Origin: Ditylenchus dipsaci
Taxonomy: Eukaryota > Nematoda > Chromadorea > Rhabditida > Anguinidae
Reading direction: 5' to 3'
Length of the DNA: 64,000 bases
Assembly: GCA_004194705.1 (NCBI GenBank)
Contig: SADC01000552.1
Coordinates: forward strand, 1 to 64,000
Made by a program: the position numbers and the translations under genes. The notes below the pieces were generated by a model. It made no database searches and was not told the DNA's origin. It saw only the letters and a list, made by a program, of their open reading frames with translations. This document shows positions 43,385 through 55,539 of the stretch, piece by piece; the stretch's first letter is position 1, and each line of letters opens with the position of its first letter.

Positions 43385-43810
43385 TAGGCATAGTGGGGCA
43401 CCGGTCCGAAATTTCAAAACGCCGTCCTATGAAATTTCATCGGATTTTTTCCATCACTTCTCCCAAAGTGAGGTGTCATTAGAAAGCTGAGATTCAAGCT
43501 TATAGAAAAGTGGTCGACCGTTCACTTTTCTATTAAAAAGATCCAATACTTTAAACAATGCAGTTTTGTAAGCCTTCCAGCAAAATTTTAACATTTTGTC
43601 CAAAATGCAAGGACGGCCGAAAAAAAGGGTAAAAATGTTGCGGCTTTTTCATAGGAAAGTTGACGGTCGACCACTTTCCTGAAAGCTTCGAATCTCACCT
43701 TTCTAATGACACCAAACTTTGAATGTATTTATGGAAAAATTGGACAAAGTTTCAAAAAACGGCGTTTTGAAATTCCGAACGGCGTCGGACGGTTGCCCCA
43801 CTATGCCCAT
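43385..43810. mobile_element. IR element, GGGGCACCGGTCCGAAATTT ends
   Basis: Left CATAGTGGGGCACCGGTCCG, right GGTTGCCCCACTATG. Arms share GAAATTTCAAAACGCCGT, CTTTCTAATGACACC and GTGGTCGACCGT. Imperfect stem of about 425 bp. Confidence 0.8.
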
Positions 43811-44140
43811 TGGGTCAACTCCTGGAATCCTAGGGAATTTCCGGTTTTTCCGTGTGTCCCATTAAAACTACTTCACAAAAAGAAAAACCAAAACTTGTAA
43901 AGAGCTTATTTTTTCATATAAAAATATGAAGGAGAGTATATAGCAAATGTGGAGCTGCTAATAGCATAATAGTAAGCCGAGGAATAACTTTAGTTGAATA
44001 TGCATGTTGCATGCATAAATGTGAGCAAACAAAAGGCTCATTTTCTTCTCAAAGCTGGATGTTTTATAAAATTTAGGCAGTTTTTGGTATTAAATAAATT
44101 GCGAGTTTACAATTCATTTATTTGCAGGGTAAGCTAAGAA
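43811..44140. other. Unassigned
   Basis: A+T-rich, no frames or repeats of note; ATGCATGTTGCATGCAT palindromic run near 44000. Confidence 0.4.
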
Positions 44141-44460
44141 ACGCAATATTTCAAACGCTGATCCCGTTTTTCCTGATGCGATTTAGGAAATCGGTTTTCA
44201 TCGTTTCACTTTGTGTTAATCTTTTAACTTTTTAGGATCTCAGATTTTTAACGAGCTATCAAACTACATTGAATGATTTCAGAAATATAGAAATTCATAC
44301 CCTTGAATCTCTTCAATTATGAAATTTTTTAGTCAAGTTTGATAGTTTGTTACAAATCTGAGATTCTAGGCTACATGCTAGTCCAAAAAGTTTGAAAAAG
44401 TTAAGAGGAAATAATAAAAATATAAAATTAGCGAGCAGTTAGTAGACGTTTTTCACAATT
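44141..44460. mobile_element. Imperfect hairpin with GTAGCC module
   Basis: 44222-44275 (AACTTTTTAGGATCTCAGAT, ACGAGCTATCAAAC) is inverse to 44325-44400 (GTTTGATAGTTTGTTAC, AATCTGAGATTCTAGGCTAC). The ends are undefined. Confidence 0.55.
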
Positions 44461-44689
44461 GGCGGGCAGAAATAAATATTATCAAAAATCTGCGAATTAA
44501 TTTAAATTTTAAAAACTAAATATAAAACCAAAATTTTAACCAAAAAAACCACCTTGTTTCAAGTTTCATTGAAATCTACTAAAACAATGTTCTTTTTACA
44601 AACCCTCACTGCCGACACATTCACATACACACAGAATAAAACAACAAGTGGCATAAAAAAGAGGCAATCAAACAAAAAATAAAATTGAG

Positions 44690-45065
44690 TTTGGGTTGGT
44701 GCTTGTGGGCCCTGTTTCCAACCCCTCAAATAAATAATTGGCACTGAGGGAGGGTGACCACCAGCACTCCCTGCACTAATGCGTGTTCCTCCAGTCCCAA
44801 CTCACACACATGGAAAAAAAATAGAGCAATGCAGTAGTAAACACAAACAATGGCACCCTGCCCTCATTCACATATTTTTGAGGAGTTAGCATTGCTTGGC
44901 GACCGACCTCCCCCTCCCTCCTCAGGCATCTAAGCACTCTTTAGCATTTGTCAATCGATGCTCCAACCACTACTACTTCCTCTGCCTTTTTATGGCAGCA
45001 AGCATTGGTTGGTTATAAAAGAAAAGTAGTAGCTGGCTGGATGGTTGAGTGTGTGTCGCGAATAT
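44690..45065. other. Unique-sequence island 1, possible regulatory DNA
   Basis: Noticeably less A+T-rich than its surroundings, no match to repeats in the window, no long frame. Contains ACCACCAGCACTCCCTG, CCGACCTCCCCCTCCCTCC and GTAGCTGGCTGGATGGTTGA. A candidate conserved non-coding element, by inference only. Confidence 0.3.
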
Positions 45066-45299
45066 AGAGAAAAGAGCCTTTTTAGGTGTTAAAATGGTTT
45101 GGTCTTTGGTTTTTGAAGTCCATAATATGGTTGGTTTTGAAAATTTTTTGATTTTTTTACCAAATCATTGTTAAACTAACCTTTTTAAATATTTTTTTTG
45201 CAAAAAAGTTTTAATAAAACTTTTATAAGATTTTAGCTCGATCCTATTAGAAAAATTATGGAGTTGGCCAGAAAACCTTGTTGTTCTTTTGTGACATTT

Positions 45300-45865
45300 T
45301 TCAGGCTTAGACGAGGGTAGGCCAGCGTATGTTAAGCTGAATTCACAATGAGGAGGCTGTTTTCGGGTGCAAAACCAGACTTTAAACACAGAAATGGCCA
45401 TATATATTTTGTTTAATTTTTTAAAAATTATTCTGTTAGTGCCATCCTATAGCTAATATTGAAGGCTACCAGATGAGTTTTTGATGGTGTGGATGTTTTT
45501 ACAAAAACTGAGATAATAAAAAAGAATCCGCCCAGAATTCTTAGACGGATTTTTAAAATTCTTTCTGAATTTCGAAGCAATATTTACTTAATTAATAGCT
45601 TATTTGGTAGCCCGAAACCTCAACTATATGATGTCAGAAGCCACGTAAGCAACTGGAAACTAAAAAATCGCACCAACTAAATAATTTTGAGAAAAAAAGC
45701 AAAAAAAGCGAGGATTCTGTTTCCGAGATTCTTATTGAGTAGTCTGTTTTAGCATCCGCAAACAGCATCCTTCATTGTATATGCGCCTTTAGGACAGACT
45801 CAAACATATCTTAGACTCATGCTTGAGTCTGTCCTACCATAAGCTACCCTCGCCTAAGCCTACAA
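45300..45865. mobile_element. IR element with GGCTTAGACGAGGGTAGGCC ends
   Basis: 45302-45345 (CAGGCTTAGACGAGGGTAGG...CAGCGTATG) is inverse to about 45825-45863 (ACCATAAGCTACCCTCGCCTAAG). The motif also occurs at 9600 and 39440. Confidence 0.6.
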
Positions 45866-45931
45866 AATCATAAAAAAACTGGAATGGCTGTGACTAAGGC
45901 TAGAATAGAATAGGGCCAAACTCTTTCAGAA

Positions 45932-46320
45932 CGACGCCAACATTAACACTGAAATGCCTGATTGTCCTAAGAGCACATCCTGGTGCAAAATTTTACGCTG
46001 AACACGATAGTGAAAAAAATTTAAAAAATCCATATTCGCGGGTCAGCTACCCCTACGAACCAACCAAGTCAACATTTTTGCGTATGAAACTTCAAGAGAG
46101 CAGATCTCGTCAACTTCTATTATCGAATAAAATAATTTATAACTTAAAAGAAGCGCAGATGACAGGCTTCGACGCAAAAATCTTGACTTGGTTGGTTCGT
46201 AGGGGCAGCTAACCCGCAAATAGTGATGTTTTTTAAAAAAAAATTTACTATCATGTCCAGCGTAAAATTCTGCACCAGGATGTGCTCTTAGGACAATCAG
46301 GCATTCCAGTGTTAATAAAA
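45932..46320. mobile_element. IR element, TTAACACTG ends, family DR3
   Basis: Ends TTAACACTGAAATGCCTGAT / ATCAGGCATTCCAGTGTTAA. Arms: CCTAAGAGCACATCCTGGTG, AAAATTTTACGCTGAACACG, CTACGAACCAACCAAGTCAA. Relatives at 59600-60005 and 61280-62010. Confidence 0.85.
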
Positions 46321-46503
46321 GATCCAATAAAGTCGTAGCCTTTGGGTAGATGTAATCAGGGCCGCAACTTCAACTTTCTCAAAAGGGGGGGGGTAATTTG
46401 CCTATTTTTTCGGCCAAGGGGGGGGGGTTATCACCCCTATGACCGCTATTACCTTTATAAATTCTTGTCTCAATTTGAGTTTTCTCAAGCTGTCGCTGGC
46501 CTT

Positions 46504-46882
46504 TTAAAGGACCATGATTTTTGAACGCAGCGACATTTCAAAAATTTGAATTGGCGGGGGACACTTTTTATCATCGAGACCAATTAAATTTGAATGTGAA
46601 TTATTTTTTACTTGCATTGAAAATTTAAATTTTATGTCTTAGTACAGTTTAATTAAAATCTCGTATAAGTACTTATGGTGCAGTGAAAGTACCTAAGTCG
46701 TCCGATCTGGCAATTTCAAGCAACGTTGGCTCGACTAGTGAATGGTTTTATATTTTGATAAAATTTTAAATACAAACGAAAAATAATTTGAAAAATAATT
46801 GCTGAATATTTTTAAGTGAAAAAGTGCCCCGCCAATTCAAAATTTGGAGATTCCACTGCGTTCAAAAACCACGGTCCTTTAA
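46504..46882. mobile_element. TTAA-flanked IR element with tRNA-like core
   Basis: Ends TTAAAGGACCATGATTTTTG / AAAAACCACGGTCCTTTAA. Core (46672-46745) ACTTATGGTGCAGTGAAAGT ... AACGTTGGCTCGACTAGTG matches that of 28495-28865. The arms differ from that copy, showing core and arm evolve separately. Confidence 0.85.
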
Positions 46883-46899
46883 AAAGGTTTTTTACTTTT

Positions 46900-47060
46900 T
46901 GTGGTACGTAAACCATTTTTATTTTTGAGGTTTTACGTCAAAATCTTTTTTGTGCTCGAAAATCAATAAGCACTGGATAAAATGACATTCGACGAAAAAT
47001 GACCAGACTGTATTTTGTTGGCCAAGTGTACTTTTTCAAAATTTCGAGTTACGTACCCTG
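46900..47060. repeat. DR2 partial copy
   Basis: TTTTTACTTTTTGTGGTACG, ATAAGCACTGGATAAAATGA. Only the central third is recognisable. Confidence 0.5.
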
Positions 47061-47960
47061 CCCTACGATGAAAAAGTTGGGAAACAAGCTCCTAGGTACA
47101 AGAACCTCAAGTTCAAGCTCACAACCTGTGTACCAGTCAATATGGTTTAGCCACCGAGTCAATCAATGTCCACTCTGCTCCCTAAATGAAGCGATGAGCC
47201 GTGAAAGAAGAAACAAGACGAACGAGACGACGACATCTCCAAACAAATAAACAATCCCTCTTTTTCTAGTAATTGACTATATACACCAGCCATCCAAGCA
47301 ATGGCATATATAAATTAATAATTTGGCCTGTTTCCATCCGCTTTGACTGTCTAATTGCAGCAGTAGCAGGGGGTGGGTGGTTGGTGGAACAGCTAGCTCA
47401 ATTGTTGCCATTGGGGAATGAATTTTAAATTAATCCCTGTCTCTCTCTTTACTGGCTAAAATACCCCATTTTTGGGTAGGAGACATTAACCGCATTGATT
47501 GGGGCACATGTTGCTAGTCAAATAATTAGGGCTAAATATTGGCATTTTATGAGTATTTGAAATCTGTTTATATGGCCACTCAAGTTGAATTTTTTTCTGA
47601 TACCTGTAGGGAGAGGCAAAAAAGTCCCCGCCTATTTTTAGACTTGAATACTCGCGACTTCCGCCTTAAGGCCATACTTTTGCAGCGGACGGGACGAGAC
47701 CTCATCTCTTCACCATCTTTACCGGAGAGAAAACATACTGGTCTGAAAAACTGATTTCCGATTTCATTTCTGAAAAAAATCGAAAATAACTTTTTTTGAG
47801 ACAGCGAGAAGGGGGTTTACGAGATATAGTGTTTTGAAAAAAATGGAAAAGGGCGAAACGAGGCAGAAAGTGACTCTCTTTTCTGCCCTGTTCTGGGCTA
47901 GAGAGTAAATACTCTTTGGTCAAAAAGAAAGTGGGTCACTTTTTGCCTGGAGTAAAATGG
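47061..47960. other. No gene; unique-sequence island 2 at 47270-47530
   Basis: 47270-47530 is repeat-free, with GCAGTAGCAGGGGGTGGGTGG, AATTTTAAATTAATCCC and CAAATAATTAGGG (homeodomain-type TAATTA words). 47690-47960 is a weak inverted region. No RNA or protein gene. Confidence 0.35.
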
Positions 47961-48149
47961 TGAGTCACGTTTATGCCCGTATTAACTTTTTCTCTCAGAC
48001 CCCATTCTCAATGTCTCGAACAATTTTTTGAGGCGCACTATATCGCATCCTACACCTTGTTTTTCTTATTAAGACCTTAATAAATGACCCCTTTCAATTG
48101 ATCTATGCCTAAAATAGTAAACTCTGCTATTTTCATGCTGACCACTCAT

Positions 48150-48470
48150 AAACAACAAGTCAAAGGGATGACTTCGTCATTTCCAGTTGACCAATCCAAG
48201 GCACTACTACCTACATTATAAATGCAGCCAGCCATGCGACAGCAGTTAAGTTGTGGGACAGGAGAGGTAGCAGAGGCCCTAATCCACTCCGTGAAAACAC
48301 ACACATTAATAAAACTTGTTGGCCCAAAAGTAACAAAAAGTGATGAGAGGAAGGGCAATAAAGCAGCGGGACATCCATGGGTTATTGCTGCTATTATACC
48401 TTCCTTTTTTGTAAGAGAGTATATTGCGGTTGCAATCCCCTGCCTTCAAGATACTAAAAATTGATTTTTT
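48150..48470. other. Unique-sequence island 3
   Basis: Higher G+C than its surroundings: ATGCAGCCAGCCATGCGACAGCAG, ACAGGAGAGGTAGCAGAGGC. No splice-supported frame. Candidate non-coding functional element or an unrecognised exon. Confidence 0.3.
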
Positions 48471-48673
48471 GAATGGGAAATAGGTGACAGCAGTTGAATC
48501 TGAGTTAAAAAGAGATTTTTAGTGAGAAGAGATATTATTTGTTAGACATTATTTAGTAGACAGCAAAAAATAGGGCAGATAAAATCAGGAGTTTTTTTTA
48601 GAACAATAATATTTTTTAAGCCGTTATTCAACAGCAAATCAAACGTTTAGAACTAAAGGTGTGAACAAGAATT

Positions 48674-49148
48674 TTAAAGGGGAACTGTTTTACGCCCGGA
48701 AAGGTTTCGAACATAAAGTTGACAATTTGAAATAATAATTGAAAATAATGGTCGATTTTCGTGTTGGTGATTCTTTTAATTTACAAGGTTTTATGCTGTA
48801 GGCTTTTTAGGAAGTATTGCTTTACTCAGTGGGCTTGAGTGGACAAAAAAACTTGCATAGACTTGGTCACAATTGATGTAGAAATTGGAATCTCGAAGTC
48901 TTTCAGGTCCTGTAACTCGGCTACTTTTTGATATTTTAACTTCCTATTTCTATTTTGGTCAATCTATACAAGTTTTTGTCTACTCATGCCCACTGAGTAC
49001 AGCATTACTTCAAAAAAAGCTTATAGCATAGAACTTAGTAAATGAAAGGAAACACCAACACGAAAATCGACAATTATTTTCGATTATTATTTCAAATTTT
49101 CCACTTTACGTTCGAAACCTTTCCGGACATAAAACAGTGCCCCCTTAA
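48674..49148. mobile_element. TTAA-flanked IR element (AGGGGAACTG / CAGTGCCCCCT)
   Basis: TTAA at both ends. Arms share CCGGAAAGGTTTCGAACATA, GTCGATTTTCGTGTTGGTG and CACTCAGTGGGC / GCCCACTGAGTACAGC. No tRNA-like core seen. Confidence 0.85.
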
Positions 49149-49299
49149 TGGTTCCGATTTTTTTTATCAATATAGAGATTTTGATAAAAAAAAATACGCC
49201 GATCATTTTTATGCGGTACGCCGGAGTAAGCAAAAATATAGTCAAGGTCTTTCAAACTTAATAAGTGTGTACTGTTTTTATCTATTTCCTAGCAATGCA

Positions 49300-49625
49300 G
49301 TCAAATGGGCATGCCGTGCGTGACACCACAAATTATTGCAGGACCAGCATATTTTACAAAATGCCACGTTTTTTACTTGTTTTGCATCAAATACGGCAAT
49401 GATTACCCAGGGCTTCGAATGAAAAATTTCAAAAAAAGGACATTTGGTTAAAAAAAGGACATTTTGACTGTTTTTGAAGTAAAAGGTCATTTTATCGACT
49501 GCTAGTTGCCATTTTGAAGCGACAAAAAAAAATTTTCACTAAATTTTCAAAAATAAAAAAATATTTGGGGTGCCAAAAAAAGGACAAATCTTTTTAAAAA
49601 GGACGATTCGAAGCCCTGTGATTAC
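49300..49625. repeat. TTAA-type fragment and DR2 copy
   Basis: 49300-49330 has the start of a GCATGCCGTGCGTGAC TTAA-type element. 49405-49625 is DR2 (AAAAAGGACATTTGG; GGGTGCCAAAAAAAGGAC) in a diverged form. Confidence 0.6.
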
Positions 49626-49759
49626 CCCATATTACTTTTTAAAATTAGGCAGCGAAATTCAAAAAGCTGTTTTTTCGGTGTCAAACGATGATGCGCCTTT
49701 CATCCCGTGAAAAATGATTTTCTGTATCTTTTAAGTCTTTCCATTATAAAAAATTTGCT

Positions 49760-49845
49760 TACCGTACTTCATACAGTAAGCTAGTTTAGTAGCCACTATT
49801 TGCTCATCCTCTAAGAGATTTGACTTATTAGAGAAAATACGGCAT
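49760..49845. mobile_element. Small CCGTATTT-family hairpin
   Basis: TACCGTACTTCATACAG ... TTATTAGAGAAAATACGGCA, about 80 bp, left end decayed. Confidence 0.6.
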
Positions 49846-50169
49846 AAGTACTCTATAGATGATTTTTCATATCGAAAACAAATAGGCTTTCAACAGGTTT
49901 ACAGATAGCTGAAGGGTAAACAACAATAGCAAGGCTCACAAAATTTTAAAAACATATGTGTTGTCAACAATCAACTAAAAGCAAAAAGTATGTTTGATTG
50001 TTTTGAAAAGTATGTTTCGCAGCAAAACTGAAAAAACACAACTTAAAAAAATCCGTCTGTTTGCTGTTTTTTGCAATATTTTTGACTATCATCTATCTGT
50101 CACTACTTGTCAATTTGGAAATAAGATTTTGCCCGAAAAATTAGAAAAAAACTCGTCAATTTAATGGTT

Positions 50170-50480
50170 TAAGCTTTCAAAGGTGATGAAATGAAGGAAG
50201 TCTCTTCTTCTTCTCCTCCCGACCAAACAATAATAATAACTGGGGGAGCAGGGGAGGAGGATCTATCGCTCAAATTAGAGTGCAAGAGCCACCCCAAATA
50301 TTTAGCTGAGCAAATAAATAATTGGACCACCAAATCTTCTTCCCTACAACCAGCAGCTGAAAATGAAGACCAAATTTAGGCCCGTTCCATTTGTGCAATT
50401 GGTGGTGGGGACAGCATCCGTTCTTGTTGTGGTTGAGGCAGGGGGACTCCATGGCAAGTCTCTTTACACCACCACCAACA
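50170..50480. other. Unique-sequence island 4
   Basis: CT/GA-rich, relatively GC-rich: TCTCTTCTTCTTCTCCTCCC, GGTGGTGGGGACAGCATCCG, CTTTACACCACCACCAAC. No splice-supported reading frame, no repeat match. Confidence 0.3.
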
Positions 50481-51147
50481 TTTGTAAAATCGAAAATATT
50501 TTTTGGTTTGTTGTATAGATGCTTTTAGAAATAGAGACGGCTGACTTAGTGAAAAGGAAGTGGAGCTAAGTAGATTGCTTGCAGTTTTTTTTACAATGGG
50601 CAAACAACCTTAGGCACTAATGGTAAAATGAGCTTTTTCTGGCAAAAAGCTTGTATGAGAAATAAAAATGTAAATTTTATAAGATTTAGCAAATTTTTTT
50701 TTACAAATTCCTTTCAATTAAGATTTCACAATGAAAAAATTTCGAATCGTGGGTTTTATAGATGTGTTCACCCTCCTATGAATGGTATTTTAAAAATGAA
50801 TTTTTTAAAATGACAGAATCCAATTTTTCATATTTTTTCATAAGTCTGTTTTTTATTAAATTGTCTCAGCATGAAGTCAAACTTAGATTCTAAAGCCTTC
50901 GGTAAAAAAGTGAGGCTCTCTTCATTGTCTTCGCTGTCATCCTTGTTGCTCTGGCCTTCGATATGGACAAAGCTTTCCTTGCTGCAAAAAGACTTCTTTT
51001 TGCTCCCAAAAGACTTTTTTTGCTGCTAATTTTGCTGCTGCAAAAAACTTTTTTTTGCTGCTAAAAACTTTTTTTTTGCTGCAAATATTGTTTTGCTTTC
51101 ACATGCCTTCTTCGCAGCATTTTTCACTCGAAATACCAATTATTATA

Positions 51148-51556
51148 CAGTCAAACCTCGATATAGTGCCCCCACCTCAAGTTCGTTCCACTAGGGTCGA
51201 ACTTTTTTAAACCCATTTTTGAAATATTTATCATTCTGTTTTGACAGTCTGGTCGCAAATATCGTAAGGATTCGATTTCGCCGATCGTTTTTTTAAAAAC
51301 TAAATAGTTTTTGCATTTAAAAGCAAAACCCGATATAGTGGCCCCCCTTAAAAAATTAGAGGGCCACTATATCGAGGTTTTGCTTTTTAAATGCAAAAAC
51401 TATTAGTTTTTAAAAAACGATCGGCAATCGGAATCCTTACGATATTTGCGACCAGACTGTCAAAACAGAATCGAAATTATTTCAAAATGGGGTTAAAAAA
51501 GTGTCGACCCTAGGTGGGAACGAACTTGAGGTGGGGCCCTATATCGAGTTTGACTG
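51148..51556. mobile_element. 409-bp pogo/Tigger-type MITE, TA-flanked
   Basis: Ends CAGTCAAACCTCGATATAGT / CTATATCGAGTTTGACTG, TA both sides. Arms include AAGTTCGTTCC, TCTGGTCGCAAATATCGTAA and TTCGCCGATCGTTTTT. The centre repeats GATATAGTGGCCCCCC. Confidence 0.92.
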
Positions 51557-52334
51557 TACATATTTTTGCGGTCAATGTCCACAATCAATGCTCACAGTCA
51601 ATTCGTGATTCTCAATTCATCCACAGATCAATAATCACTCGAAACCTAGGTAGCCTATTTTCCAGGTAGGTCCGTGAAAACTAAGTACTGCCTGAAATTT
51701 GCAAAACCGACTTTTATATACACTAATCACTCAAGCACGTTTTAGGCATGATATAATTATTTACATCTTAAGGAATGATTCGCTTTTTTAAGGTCACTAC
51801 CTGGTACTTATGCATTTCAGGGGCAAAAATTAAATAAAAACTTAAATTTGGATGAATTTTTTTCCCAAAAATTGATTTTTTGTTAGGAAGGAGTCAGAAA
51901 TAACTTTAAATCATTCTGAGCGTAAAACAGTTACTTAGCAAACTTTGAACACTTTTCTCAAATCAATATAAAACGCGTCCCCAACCCCCGTCCAAGTGTA
52001 TAAGTGCGACTACCTTAAAGTGAGTACTGTTTTTCATAAATAACCAGGGTATTAAAGATTCTAGTTAGTCAAAACAGGATTTTGGTCTTAACAAACTGTT
52101 TTCAGCACACAATTTTATGTTGAATAGCATGGTTTATTCGTAAGGGTAAGGGACTGCCTAGGTTTCAAAAGTGTGATTAATTGATCTGTGGACGAATTGG
52201 AGAATGCACGAATTGACTGTGGACGCATTGATTGTGGACGAAGTGACCGCAAATATGTATAATAATTGATATTTCTAGTGAAAAATGCTGCGAAGAATGC
52301 ATGTGAAGCAAAACAATATTTGCAGCAAAAAAGT

Positions 52335-52757
52335 ACAGGGTGGCGCAAGAAATTCGGCGGATTTCAAGCGGCCATAACATTTTCCAGATCGAATTTCAAA
52401 ATTCTGTAAACGCCATTCGATTCAGAAAAATATTACATTTTGTTTTTTGCGTCTAATTCGAAAAAAAAATTTCAACATTTTTCACTTTTTTACCTTGGTC
52501 CCCTTTGGTATAAATTCTGCTCCGGCGTGAATACCATTTCTGCTCTAAAAAAAGAATTCATAAAAAAGCACCGTTTTTATACCAAAGGGGGACCAGGTAA
52601 AAAAGTGAAAAAAATGTTGAAATTTTTTTTCGAATTAGACGCAAAAAACAAAATGTATATTTTCTGAATCGAATGGCGTTTACAGAATTTTGAAATTTGA
52701 TCTGGAAAAAAAGTTATGGCCGCTTGAAATCGGTCAAATTTCTTGCGCCACTCTGTA
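52335..52757. mobile_element. IR MITE, CAGGGTGGCGCAAGAAATTC ends
   Basis: Ends ACAGGGTGGCGCAAGAAATT / AAATTTCTTGCGCCACTCTGT, arms of about 190 bp (GGCCATAACATTTTCCAGAT; GCGTCTAATTCGAAAAAAAA; CTTGGTCCCC). Diverged relative of 7450-7803. Located in the loop of the 51-53-kb foldback. Confidence 0.9.
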
Positions 52758-53399
52758 TTTTAGCAGCAAAAAAAGTCTTTTTGCAGCACGAAGAGTTTTT
52801 TGCAGCAAAAAAGTGTTTTAGCAGCAAAAAGAAGTCTTTTTAGCAGCAAAAAGCAGCAAAAAAAGTCTTTTGGGAGCAAAAAAAAGTCCTTTTGCAGCAA
52901 AAAAAGTCTTTTTGGCGCAAAAAAAAATCTTTTTCAGCAAAAAAAATTAGCAGCAAAAAAAGTCCTTTGGGAGCAAAAAGACGTCTTTTTGCAGCAAGGA
53001 AAAGCTTTGCCCTTCGATATCTTCTCTTTTTTCTTAAATATCATTTAGTTTTTCAGCTAGATCAACAAATGAAATCAGTAATTTGGCCGTTCGCGATGTT
53101 TACCTTGTCAGTCTGAGTATCTGTGTCGAAGCTGTCTGCAAGGGGTGTCAGCAAAAATGGCCATATCGCTTTCGTAGTCATAATGTAATCAAATATGAGA
53201 TTAAAAGTTTAAGAAACGTTAATTTTTTGAAAGCCTCTAATCTTTAAAACTCTTACCAGGGAACCTTCAGAAGTGTTTTTTTTTTCAAAGACTTCATTGC
53301 CAATTTTTTTCGCAGATTCTGAAAACTCTTGTACAGCACCCCGAAGTTAATATAACAAAGTGTTGCTGATATGTCCAGGTCATTTGAAAAAAAGGGACA

Positions 53400-54015
53400 A
53401 ATGGTCACCCGAAATCACCGAAAAAACATGATACGAGTATCATGGTTTTTAGCCTACTTTTAGTTGCCCTGTATATATATTTTTCGAGTATTTGATTTTT
53501 ATGGATTTATTTCTTGCTCTTAATAGTAGCGCAATGAAGCCCGCATCTAGGCTACATAATAGTATGAAGAACGCGTGTAACTATAAAAAATAAAATGTTT
53601 GTTTATCGAGGGCGTCAACAGATAGATGCCGATTTTGAATCCAGGTGTCCTGTCAATCTTCTTGATAAGGGTTTTTTAAATATTTCTGTATAATTACACA
53701 CGTTCTTTATACTATTGTGTAGCCTAGATGCCGAGCTTTCATTTGCGCTATCATAAATAGAAAAAATGCCATCTTATCAGAGCTTAAATTCTAAAATATT
53801 AAAATTCCTGAGAAAAAGCAGCGACTATTTGAATTCGCGCCACTTTCAGATATCATCCTGTTTCGGAAATTTCGAAAAGCCGCGAAGAGCTTTTTAAAGT
53901 ACTAATTAGCATAAGAAATAACCCATAAAAGTTGGTTACTCGAAAAAATTAAAAAAAAACGGAAACTCAAAAGTAGGCTAAAAACATGATACGGATATCA
54001 TGGTTTTCGGTAACT
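53400..54015. mobile_element. IR element, AACATGATACGAGTATCATG ends
   Basis: 53425-53460 (AAAAAACATGATACGAGTATC, TTTAGCCTACTTTTAGTT) is inverse to 53965-54005. Inner arms carry TCTAGGCTACATAATAGTAT / ATACTATTGTGTAGCCTAGA and GCTTTCATTTGCGCTATCAT (GTAGCC module). Confidence 0.8.
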
Positions 54016-54119
54016 TCGTAAGGCGCAGTCTCCCATTTTACAAATCAGCAGCACTTATCAGCAGCACTTTTTATATAACTTTGGGGTGCTCGACAAGAAT
54101 CTGCAAAAAAAATCTGTCA

Positions 54120-54990
54120 ATGAAACACCTTCATGCCGGCCTTTTTGATGCCGGAACAATTTGATGCTGCGACATTTTGATGCCGCGCTGAATTCGTCCT
54201 GCCACACGAAAGTAATAGGGCGGCGGACTACCCTGTTACAGAAAATACGGAACCTCACCTGCCGAATACTGAAACCTGCTTGGGTACCCCTCGGACAGTT
54301 GGATATCCGCCCGGATGGCCTGAAAAATAAAGTTTGGTCAAATTAAAAACGAAGCGAGATATCATACGTGAAGCTGTGTGAGGAACAGGGTTTAATAAAA
54401 CCAAATACGAGGTCCTTTCTACCCTACAGGCCAGTACTGGGTGGGTACCTTGGTAAGGTGGATATTGGTAAGTCCAAAACTCCGATTTTAGCTACCGAAT
54501 CCCGAAATCTCTTAGATGGATACCACCTGATATGGTGGATGGCTTAAAAAATATAATTCAGCCAAATCAAAAAACGAGCTATGCTATCGTATAAAATAGT
54601 AATTCGGTTTGATAATATCGGAATCCCGATTTTGGACTTACATTTGATTTTTTTACCCATCAAGGTGAATATTGGCAAGAAAAAAATAAAAAAATCTACC
54701 TGACCAGGTGGTGTTACTCGATAGATATCTCCCGACATATATCTCCCCCAGAGATATCTGCCTATTTCCTACCCAAGACAAATCCAAACAACGATTCTTT
54801 TTACTTTTTATCCTTTGCAATGTGGAGTGTGCTGGTTTCGGTCTCTAAGCGGCCAACCATAGGCTATTTAGTGCATAGTCTCACTTATTTACTTTTATAC
54901 TGATATATAAATATAGGACGAATTTGGTGCGGTATCAAAATGTCCGCCATCAAAACGGGCGGCATCAAAATGGCCGCCAAAATGTCCAGT
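54120..54990. mobile_element. Foldback, GGCATCAAAATGGCC arms
   Basis: 54130-54205 (CCGGCCTTTTTGATGCCGG, TTTTGATGCCGCGC, GAATTCGTCC) is inverse to 54912-54985 (GGACGAATTTGGTGCGGTAT, GGGCGGCATCAAAATGGCC). The loop has CTTGGGTACCCC / GGGTGGGTACCTTGG inverse motifs and GATATCTCCC words. Related to the array at 1250-1345. Confidence 0.75.
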
Positions 54991-55074
54991 ACCGTTCAGC
55001 AAGGTTAACAGCAAGGTTAGTCCAACATTTTTTCACCTTAACTTTTGGAAACGTTTGCGATATTTTATCCGCCC

Positions 55075-55130
55075 TCTAGTTTAGTGGATCTCGTTATAGT
55101 GGGACTTGACTGTAGCTTATTAGAGAGACA
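55075..55130. repeat. Solo end of a pogo-type MITE
   Basis: GGATCTCGTTATAGTGGGAC then TTGACTGTA; one terminal repeat only. Confidence 0.55.
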
Positions 55131-55539
55131 AGATCCAGGGCTACCCTAGTGCAAAAAATAAAAAATATATATGGAAAAGTTTGAAGAAAAATGGCAATAT
55201 AAAATTTGAGGACGCAATTCAGTTACAACCAAAAAATGATGTTTTCTAAAAAGCCACAATATGGCCAAAATACTCATATTTTGGCAGTCACAATGTCTAT
55301 GCCGTTAAACAAAGCAGAAAATTAAATGGTTTGTCTAAAAGAGCATTAGAATTCATTATTTATGAAATTCCCACGCTTCCCGAGTACCGAGACAACTTTC
55401 CACCCAAATTTAAGCACAAAAAACCCTTTTCAAAAAAAAAACCTTTCCCTTTTCCCTTTTGAACAACAACAACAAGCTAAAAAGCAAAAGGTAACAAAAA
55501 ATAAAAAAGCTGCAAAGGAAAAGTGGACAAGTGCGCGTC

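Larger units (their letters stand above)
50985..53015. mobile_element. Foldback arms, TTTTTGCTGCAAAAAGACTT array
   Basis: 50985-51100 (GACTTTTTTTGCTGCTAATT, about 5 units) and 52755-53010 (TTTGCAGCAAAAAAAGTCTTT, about 13 units) are inverse. Next to them CTTTCCTTGCTGC / GCAGCAAGGAAAAGC also pair. The loop includes a pogo MITE, another IR element and ACAGTCAATTCGTGATTCTC / GAATTGACTGTGG inverse words (51597, 52205). Confidence 0.8.

Noticed and set aside
52800..53116. Lys/Ser-rich frame QQKSFGSKKKSF
   Set aside because: Translation of the GCAGCAAAAAAAGTC array.
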